Of a stretch of DNA of 64,000 nucleotides, positions 57,405 to 64,000 are shown one piece after another (positions within the stretch are counted from its first letter, which is position 1; every line of letters starts with the position of its first letter). The DNA comes from JBNJGB01 sp051747385. GTDB taxonomy: Bacteria; Myxococcota_A; UBA9042; PHBI01; JACKFB01. The position numbers were made by a program, and so were the translations under genes. The stretch spans positions 1 through 64,000 of the forward strand of contig JBNJGB010000026.1 in assembly GCA_051747385.1 (NCBI GenBank). The letters are read 5' to 3'. The notes under the pieces were generated by a model. It was given only the letters and a program-made list of their open reading frames with translations, was not told where the DNA came from and did no database searches.

Positions 57405-57746
57405 CTAGATCCCGGCCACGAGCATCTTCAGGCGCTTCAGGGCGCGGGGCTCGATGCAGTAGCAGACCCGCGGCCCCTCGACCGTTCCTCGGACGAGGCC
57501 GGCCCGCTTCAGGATCTTGAGGTGCTGGGACACCGTGGACTGCGCCAGGGGGAGGTGCTCGGCGATGTCGCCGTACATGCACTGGTCCTGCCCGGCCAGG
57601 AGGCGCACGATCTGCACGCGCGCCGGATGTCCCAAGGCCTTGGCCAGGGCTGCGAGATCGGCGTCGGCCTCCGGCCCGTGAAGCGGCCGATCATCGACCG
57701 AGGGGTCCGATGGAGGGCACGCGCCCGGATCCTGTGTCGCCGCCAT
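57405..57746 (-). CDS. arsR: ArsR-family metalloregulatory repressor
   Basis: The 113-residue protein has a winged-helix DNA-binding domain (AQSTVSQHLKILKRAGLV). Cysteines suited to arsenite binding lie in DQCMYGDI and CYCIEP near the C-terminus. Its position at the head of acr3-arsC implies that arsenite relieves repression of the operon. The ATG at 57746 has GGAGGT five bases upstream; an earlier GTG lacks one. acr3 begins after an 83-bp gap. Confidence 0.9.
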   Translation of the reverse strand: MAATQDPGACPPSDPSVDDRPLHGPEADADLAALAKALGHPARVQIVRLLAGQDQCMYGDIAEHLPLAQSTVSQHLKILKRAGLVRGTVEGPRVCYCIEPRALKRLKMLVAGI

Positions 57747-57756
57747 GGCCACCTCC

Positions 57757-57774
57757 GTTCGCACAACGACGAAC
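57757..57774. promoter_or_regulatory. Candidate ArsR operator
   Basis: GTTCG and CGAAC are inverted with 8 bases between (GTTCGcacaacgaCGAAC), directly upstream of the arsR Shine-Dalgarno. The partly similar string TTTCGTCGAAC occurs before acr3 near 57347. Autoregulation by ArsR fits the position. The call rests on symmetry and location only. Confidence 0.3.
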
Positions 57775-57846
57775 AGCGATGACTCTGCGGCCGAACGCCG
57801 CCCCTGTCAACGACCGGATCGGTGGACGGCTCCGCCCCCACCGGGC

Positions 57847-59661
<1,815 letters not shown>

Positions 59662-59664
59662 GGC

Positions 59665-61620
59665 TCAGTTCCCCCCGAAGGCCTGGAGCTTCAGCCCACC
59701 CGGATAGGCATAGCTCACGTCGCAGTCGTATCCGTACGCCGTCAGCCCGAAGGGCTCGGAGCCCTCGACCGCGTGCACCCCGGGATCCACCTCGACGCGC
59801 GCGATCCCGTAGCCCGTGTCCGGGATGGCCGTCGGCGCCACCTCCATGGGCTGACCGTCGATGGTGATGGTGGCGCCCGCGGGCATGACGATGTTCAGGT
59901 AGTCCTCCTTGTAGCCGTCCGGCGTGAGGACCGCGTACTCCTTCAGATAGCGCTTGGTCGGCGCCGGCAGCGTGAAGGCGGGATCGCCGATGGCCGTGTC
60001 CTGGCCGATCCCCGTATTCTTGCAGACGATCTCGGCGCCCGGATAGCTCGACCCGGTCAGGTAGTGGCCGACCATGACGGGCCCGTCGGCCTGCAGCCGG
60101 AACGACTGCGCCGCCGAGAACTGGAGCCACTGCCCGCGCTGCAGCTTGAACTTCTCGTAGCCCGGCACCGGCGGCGTCGTCGTCACCGTCACGTCGTTGT
60201 CGCCGGCCATGACGCGCCAGATGTCCACCTGGCTCGAGCTCCGCGGCTGGAAGGAGTCCGCCACGTACTCGGAGCTCCAGGTCTCCACCGGGAAGAGCTG
60301 CTGCTCCAGGTGATCGCAGGCGTCGATGCCCAGGGGCACGTTCGCGCACTCGTGGCCGCCGATCACGGAGATCTTCCGATCCCCCCGGATCCACGTCCCC
60401 GTCAGGTCCACGCCGTGGTCGCCGTCCGTCTCCAGGTTGAGCATCTCGCCCTGCTCCAGGACGAAGACGTACTCCTTGCCGGGCGTCAGCTCGCCGACCC
60501 CATTGCCGGCCGCCACCGGGGCCGTCGGGCGGACGGTGACGTTCGTGGTCCCCTCCCGGGTCGCGATGACCGTCGCGAAGCCGCGCAGGGTCTCCGTGTC
60601 GGCGCGGTGCGGCCACGCCATCACGAAGTACTCCCGGCCCGTCACCTTGCTGGGCAGGAGGAGCGAGGCGTCGTTCGTGTAGACGTCCTCCCCGTTGAGC
60701 GGGTTGAACTGGTGGACCGCCACCGGCGTGGTCGTGGTGAGCTTGAAGGTGCGCCGGGACTTCTGCGTGCCGTCCACGTCGAAGCCCAGGGGCAGGCGGA
60801 AGACCTTCACCTGGCCGGAGTCCACCCAGGTGTCGGACACGCCGAGCTGGGAGGTGCTCAGGGCGGCGCCGGTCTCGGTGTTGGTGATGATCACCTCGGT
60901 CGCCGTGGCCCCGGAGGGCACGGACACCACCAGTCCCACTTCCTGGAACTCGGAGTCCTCGATGTTGTCCAGGTCCGTGGCCCAGTACTCGCAGCCCAGG
61001 TAGGAGCCGTCCTTGATGTTCACCTCGCACGGGCTCAGGCAGGAGCCGTCCACGCAGGTCCCGCCGGTCGGGCACAGGGGGCCGTCGACCCACGCGTCCC
61101 CGGCGTCGTTGCAGACCTTGAGCTGCTGGAAGCTCTTGCAGACCGTGTGGCCGGGGGTGCAGAGCCGCTGGATGCAGGTGCCCTTCTCGCAGTAGGCGCC
61201 CTGCCCGCACTCCACGACCTCCATCGCCGTGCCCGAGTCGTTGCACCGCTCGTAGGAGCCCTCGTCCAGGCAGGTGAGCGTGCTGGCCCCGGGGGTGCAG
61301 ACCCTCGGCAGGCACTCGCCGTCGGCGCAGCCCTCGCCCTCGGCGCACGCCGTCTCGAACCAGTCCGCCCCGCCGTTGGCGCAGGTGGCGACCGTCGCCG
61401 GGTCGGCGCAGCGGATCTCCCCCACCCGGCAGACCATGCCGTCCGGGAGATCCGGTCCCCCGGCGCCCGCGCCGTCGGGACCGTCCTCGGAGTCCCCGTG
61501 GACGATCTGCCCATCCTGCCCCGTGGCCGGCCCTTGTGGTCCGTCGGAGCCGGAGCCGGAGCACCCGGCGAGGGTCCACAGGGCGGCTGCGATCACTGCG
61601 GGGAGAGCGTATCTACGCAC
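59665..61620 (-). CDS. IgGFc-binding-domain lipoprotein
   Basis: The 651-residue protein starts with GTG and a lipoprotein signal ending in LAGC. Residues about 60-190 contain short six-cysteine-like units (CADPATVATCANGGADWFET) repeated four times. Residues about 260-640 match the IgGFc-binding beta domain (VAVHQFNPLNGEDVYTNDAS, YFVMAWPHR, ISVIGGHECANVP, DHLEQQLFPVETW). In animals such domains bind IgG Fc; in myxobacteria the ligand is unknown. It precedes the choice-of-anchor-L gene by 3 bp. Confidence 0.85.
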   Translation of the reverse strand: MRRYALPAVIAAALWTLAGCSGSGSDGPQGPATGQDGQIVHGDSEDGPDGAGAGGPDLPDGMVCRVGEIRCADPATVATCANGGADWFETACAEGEGCADGECLPRVCTPGASTLTCLDEGSYERCNDSGTAMEVVECGQGAYCEKGTCIQRLCTPGHTVCKSFQQLKVCNDAGDAWVDGPLCPTGGTCVDGSCLSPCEVNIKDGSYLGCEYWATDLDNIEDSEFQEVGLVVSVPSGATATEVIITNTETGAALSTSQLGVSDTWVDSGQVKVFRLPLGFDVDGTQKSRRTFKLTTTTPVAVHQFNPLNGEDVYTNDASLLLPSKVTGREYFVMAWPHRADTETLRGFATVIATREGTTNVTVRPTAPVAAGNGVGELTPGKEYVFVLEQGEMLNLETDGDHGVDLTGTWIRGDRKISVIGGHECANVPLGIDACDHLEQQLFPVETWSSEYVADSFQPRSSSQVDIWRVMAGDNDVTVTTTPPVPGYEKFKLQRGQWLQFSAAQSFRLQADGPVMVGHYLTGSSYPGAEIVCKNTGIGQDTAIGDPAFTLPAPTKRYLKEYAVLTPDGYKEDYLNIVMPAGATITIDGQPMEVAPTAIPDTGYGIARVEVDPGVHAVEGSEPFGLTAYGYDCDVSYAYPGGLKLQAFGGN

Positions 61621-61705
61621 GAGAACACCACGGTCCTGAGTTGAAACGACCGGCAAATCTATCCCCTCGCCCGGGGAGACGCCAAGACGAAAATTCCCGG
61701 CGTCG

Positions 61706-62362
61706 CTACTCTCCGGCGGGCACACCCTGCTGACCGCGCGGATCGCTGAAGAGCTGATAGGGGGTCCCGACCTCGACCTGGAAGTCGAACACGCCCTGGA
61801 AGCCAACGCCCACCAGCGCTCCGGTTCGCTTGTCCTCCAGCTCGAAGGTCATCGTTCCCACGACCTGCTGACCCTTCTTCACCCCGAGGCGGGTGAAGAC
61901 CAGCTCTCCGCTCGCGGAGACCAGGGGCTGAACGGCTTCCGGGCAGGAGTCGTGGAGGCTGAGCCCTACCCGCGCCACGGAGTCGTCGGCCTCCGTCCCC
62001 GGTCCCAGGGGGAGCACCGCCTGCCCGTCCGCCGCGATGGCATCCCGTGCGGCGCTGAGGTCCGGCACGAAGATCACCACCTGGTCGTCGTCGGCCGCCA
62101 GGCGCTCGGCCGGCGCCATGCGGATCTGGACGCGATCGCGCTCCCGGACGAGCCCCATGAAGGTCAGCGGCAGCTCGAAGGGCTCGAAGACCCTCGGCTC
62201 CTCCAGGTGCTCGCAAGACGACAGCGACAGGCGCTCGCCGGTGACCACGCCGGAGCCCTGCTCCGCGCAGCCGGCGGCGAGGAGCGCGAGCGCCGCGAGC
62301 GTCCCCGTCAGCGCGAGGGCGCGGGTCGCGGAGCGGGCGCGTGCCGGGGCGTGGGCCTCCAT
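61706..62362 (-). CDS. Small lipoprotein of unknown function
   Basis: The 218-residue protein has a signal ending in LLAAGC (Cys32). The mature part is beta-rich with a Cys pair (SSCEHLEEP, SLHDSCPEAV) and a conserved-looking C-terminal half (VGTMTFELEDKRTGALVGVG). It is the promoter-proximal gene of three lipoprotein genes on this strand. It is divergent from a MITE copy and the DUF507 gene. Confidence 0.7.
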   Translation of the reverse strand: MEAHAPARARSATRALALTGTLAALALLAAGCAEQGSGVVTGERLSLSSCEHLEEPRVFEPFELPLTFMGLVRERDRVQIRMAPAERLAADDDQVVIFVPDLSAARDAIAADGQAVLPLGPGTEADDSVARVGLSLHDSCPEAVQPLVSASGELVFTRLGVKKGQQVVGTMTFELEDKRTGALVGVGFQGVFDFQVEVGTPYQLFSDPRGQQGVPAGE

Positions 62363-62455
62363 GGCCGCAAGTTAGCATCGTACGCCTCTACGTCCACCTC
62401 CGCGTGGCGCGGCGGCGGGCCCGGGGCCATCGAGTTCTGTTGCGTCGATCCATCG

Positions 62456-62541
62456 GAGCGCGGGCGGGGACGCCCGCGCTCCCAGGCGTAAGGCCCGGAC
62501 TGTCGCGATGAGGGGCTGGGACGGCGGGCGTCTCGCCCGCC
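62456..62541. repeat. Two perfect hairpins with GGGA/TCT loops
   Basis: GAGCGCGGGCG-GGGA-CGCCCGCGCTC (62456-62481) is an 11-bp stem with a GGGA loop. GGCGGGCG-TCT-CGCCCGCC (62523-62541) is an 8-bp stem. They lie in the 500-bp gap between the lipoprotein start and the DUF507 gene. The GGGA loop is the same as in the R3 hairpins while the stem sequence differs. Confidence 0.75.
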
Positions 62542-62618
62542 AGAGGAGCGCCGGACGCGTCTGGAACTCCCGCATGAAGCCGCGTGGTCCCGGGCGCTCG
62601 ATCGCGCGCGGCGGGCCC

Positions 62619-62781
62619 CAGGGCAATCGCAAAGTCGGACAAGTGAGGGCCGTGCGGCGGTACGGCGCCCGGCGCTGGATTGCACCCGCTCGGAAACGAT
62701 GGATTCTGCGCGTCTGAGGGCAGGCAAGGGCACGGGCAAGGGCACGGGCAAGGGAGGGCGGTCGACTTTGCGACCGCCCTG
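62619..62781 (+). mobile_element. 163-bp MITE-like element, copy C
   Basis: The ends are CAGGGCAATCGCAAAGTCG and, inverted, CAGGGCGGTCGCAAAGTCG. The flanks are a perfect 10-bp direct repeat CGGCGGGCCC (62609-62618 and 62782-62791). It differs from copy B at about seven positions. The hairpin end faces the DUF507 gene start 81 bp away. It lies in a divergent promoter region. Confidence 0.93.
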
Positions 62782-62862
62782 CGGCGGGCCCGGATGCTGG
62801 TTGCCGTGCCGAAGGGGGCTATGCTAACAGGCGCGTGGACAGCCGCCGAGGAGGTAGGGGAC

Positions 62863-63384
62863 GTGCGCATCTATCGCGAGAGGATCGGCCCGATGAGCGA
62901 GGCGATCGTGAAGGCGCTCCTCGAGGCGGATCTCGTCGAGGTCGAGCCGGAGCTGAAGCCGGAGGTCGAACTCGACGTGGCCAGCGTGCTCAAGGAGTAC
63001 CGCCGCACCGACTGGGAGCTGTCCGAGAAGGCCCGCGACATCGTCGCGGCCCGCGGGCAGGACTACTCCCAGACGCGCAAGGTCAAGGCGAAGCTCGCCT
63101 CCCGCGAGAAGTTCGGGCTGGGCGAGGACGCCATCGAGTGGATCGTCCAGCAGATCCTCGAGATCCTCCTCCAGAGCAACAACGTGGAGGAGATCTTCGG
63201 CGAGGACCACGAGCTGCGCCGCGTGGTCGCGCCCGTTCTCAAGAAGGAGCTCGGCCTCGAGGGCAGCCTCGAGCTCGAGGTGAAGAAGCGCCTCAAGCAC
63301 CTCGAGGAGGGCACCGAGGCCTACGACGTGGAGTACGAGCGGGCCAAGAAGAAGCTCCGCCGGGCCCGCGGCCTCGACGAGTAG
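62863..63384 (+). CDS. DUF507 family protein
   Basis: The 173-residue protein starts with GTG after GAGGAGG. It begins VRIYRERIGPMSEAIVKALL, the DUF507 signature, repeated in a related form in the second half (YDVEYERAKKKLRRARGLDE). It is a cytoplasmic helical protein of unknown function, frequently present in Deltaproteobacteria and Aquificota. It is convergent with the HMG-CoA-lyase-like gene, 15 bp apart. Confidence 0.88.
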   Translation: MRIYRERIGPMSEAIVKALLEADLVEVEPELKPEVELDVASVLKEYRRTDWELSEKARDIVAARGQDYSQTRKVKAKLASREKFGLGEDAIEWIVQQILEILLQSNNVEEIFGEDHELRRVVAPVLKKELGLEGSLELEVKKRLKHLEEGTEAYDVEYERAKKKLRRARGLDE

Positions 63385-63399
63385 CGCCGCCGAGCGGAC

Positions 63400-64000
63400 C
63401 TACGAGCCCTTGCGCTCCACGATGCCCCGCTCCCTGTCGTAGACGATGCCCTCGTGCGGCACCGGGCCGGCGTCGACGTAGTTGGAGCGGAGCTTGCGGC
63501 CGAGGATCTCCTCGGCGCGGCGGCCCATCTCGATCATGGCGTGGAGGTCGACGCCGGTGTCCACGCCGATCTCCTCGAACAGCCCCACCAGGTCCTCGGT
63601 GCAGGTGTTGCCCGTGAAGCCGTGGTGGTACTCCGCGGCGCCCGTGCGGGGCTGGCCGCCGATGCCGCCGATGGAGGAGTCGAACAGGGTGAAGCCCATC
63701 TCCAGGGCCCTGAGCGAGTTCGCCACGCCCCAGCCGCGCGTGTCGTGGAAGTGCACCACGATGCGGTCCTGCTCGAAGCGATCGTCGGCGAGCACGCGCT
63801 CGTAGAAGCGACCGACCTGGACCGGGTTCGCGGAGCCGGTGGTGTCCCCGAAGCCCAGGTAGTCCACGCCCAGCCCCTCCCACCAGCGGCCCATGTCCAG
63901 GACCTGCTCCACGGGCACGTCCCCGCAGATGGGGCAGCCGAAGGAGGTCAGCACCCAGCCGAACACCGCGTGGCCCGACGCCTTCGCGGCCCGGACCATC
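63400..64000 (-). CDS. Hydroxymethylglutaryl-CoA lyase-like enzyme (3' part only)
   Basis: About 200 C-terminal residues are present; the 5' end lies beyond the window edge. The TIM-barrel HMGL motifs are visible: LGFGDTTGSANP, VVHFHDTRGWGVANSLRALE with metal-binding His-x-His, and DSSIGGIGGQPRTG, then GNTCTEDLVGLFEEIG. The usual GGCP cysteine is replaced by GGQP, so lyase activity towards HMG-CoA is not certain. It could instead cleave a related acyl-CoA. Whether the start has a mitochondrial-type or other extension is unknown. Confidence 0.85.
   Translation of the reverse strand, partial: MVRAAKASGHAVFGWVLTSFGCPICGDVPVEQVLDMGRWWEGLGVDYLGFGDTTGSANPVQVGRFYERVLADDRFEQDRIVVHFHDTRGWGVANSLRALEMGFTLFDSSIGGIGGQPRTGAAEYHHGFTGNTCTEDLVGLFEEIGVDTGVDLHAMIEMGRRAEEILGRKLRSNYVDAGPVPHEGIVYDRERGIVERKGS

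Overview
The window is one strand-mixed, densely coded stretch of very GC-rich chromosome with third-position GC bias. It most likely comes from a member of the Myxococcota (former Deltaproteobacteria). The support is several lipoproteins carrying Asp-rich MopE-like Cys/Asp repeats, a C-terminal tag resembling MYXO-CTERM on an amidase, IgGFc-binding and choice-of-anchor-L surface lipoproteins, a lone type IV prepilin, and many stand-alone histidine kinases. The species cannot be named from the sequence alone. No rRNA, prophage, CRISPR array, plasmid gene or complete insertion sequence is visible.

Layout. 1-8.4 kb: a fused aconitase-family hydro-lyase, a TPR protein, a lytic transglycosylase lipoprotein with an overlapping NUDIX hydrolase, a PEGA protein, a lamin-tail-like lipoprotein and a CAT-anticodon tRNA. 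8.5-15.3 kb: an M1-like/beta-barrel outer-membrane protein, a prepilin, a protein with a 120-residue Asp/Ser/Glu tail and a Kelch-like lipoprotein. 15.4-25.8 kb: mutS, an MFS transporter, a large amidase, xerD, a site-2 protease, a pseudouridine synthase and a metallophosphoesterase. 25.8-34.4 kb: an unknown protein, a TPR lipoprotein, groES-groEL-grpE, a hybrid histidine kinase and a cyclophilin lipoprotein. 35.6-42.3 kb: one tight plus-strand run yceD-rpmF-rpiB-nrdR-ribD-ribE-(lipoprotein)-ribH-nusB-M17 N-terminal domain, joining ribosome, riboflavin and transcription housekeeping. 42.3-51.6 kb: a 1277-residue MopE/Kelch lipoprotein, a secretin N0-only protein, a PaaZ/BoxD-type aldehyde dehydrogenase, an unknown protein, a PAS histidine kinase and a secreted DOMON-like protein. 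51.6-57.7 kb: truncated hemoglobin, trpB, a long-chain acyl-CoA ligase, a voltage-sensor-only protein and an arsR-acr3-arsC arsenic operon. 57.8-64 kb: three surface lipoproteins, a DUF507 protein and the 3' part of an HMG-CoA-lyase-like gene.

The most notable non-coding content is a family of 163-bp elements with 19-bp terminal inverted repeats and perfect 10-bp target duplications: three full copies plus one fragment. I read them as MITEs that need a transposase encoded elsewhere, and the CAGGG ends plus 10-bp duplications suggest an ISAs1-type enzyme. In all four cases the hairpin-bearing end points at the start codon of the next gene from 74-92 bp away, so the element may carry a regulatory function. 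Two further dispersed repeat families, and several perfect hairpins with a shared GGGA/TCCC loop but different stems, fill other gaps.

Function is mostly housekeeping (DNA repair, chaperones, riboflavin synthesis, tryptophan, lipid activation) interleaved with a large envelope complement of lipoproteins, amidase, transglycosylase and outer-membrane barrel. Start codons were chosen from Shine-Dalgarno placement, overlaps with upstream genes and signal peptides. Family assignments rest on motifs read by eye, not on database searches.
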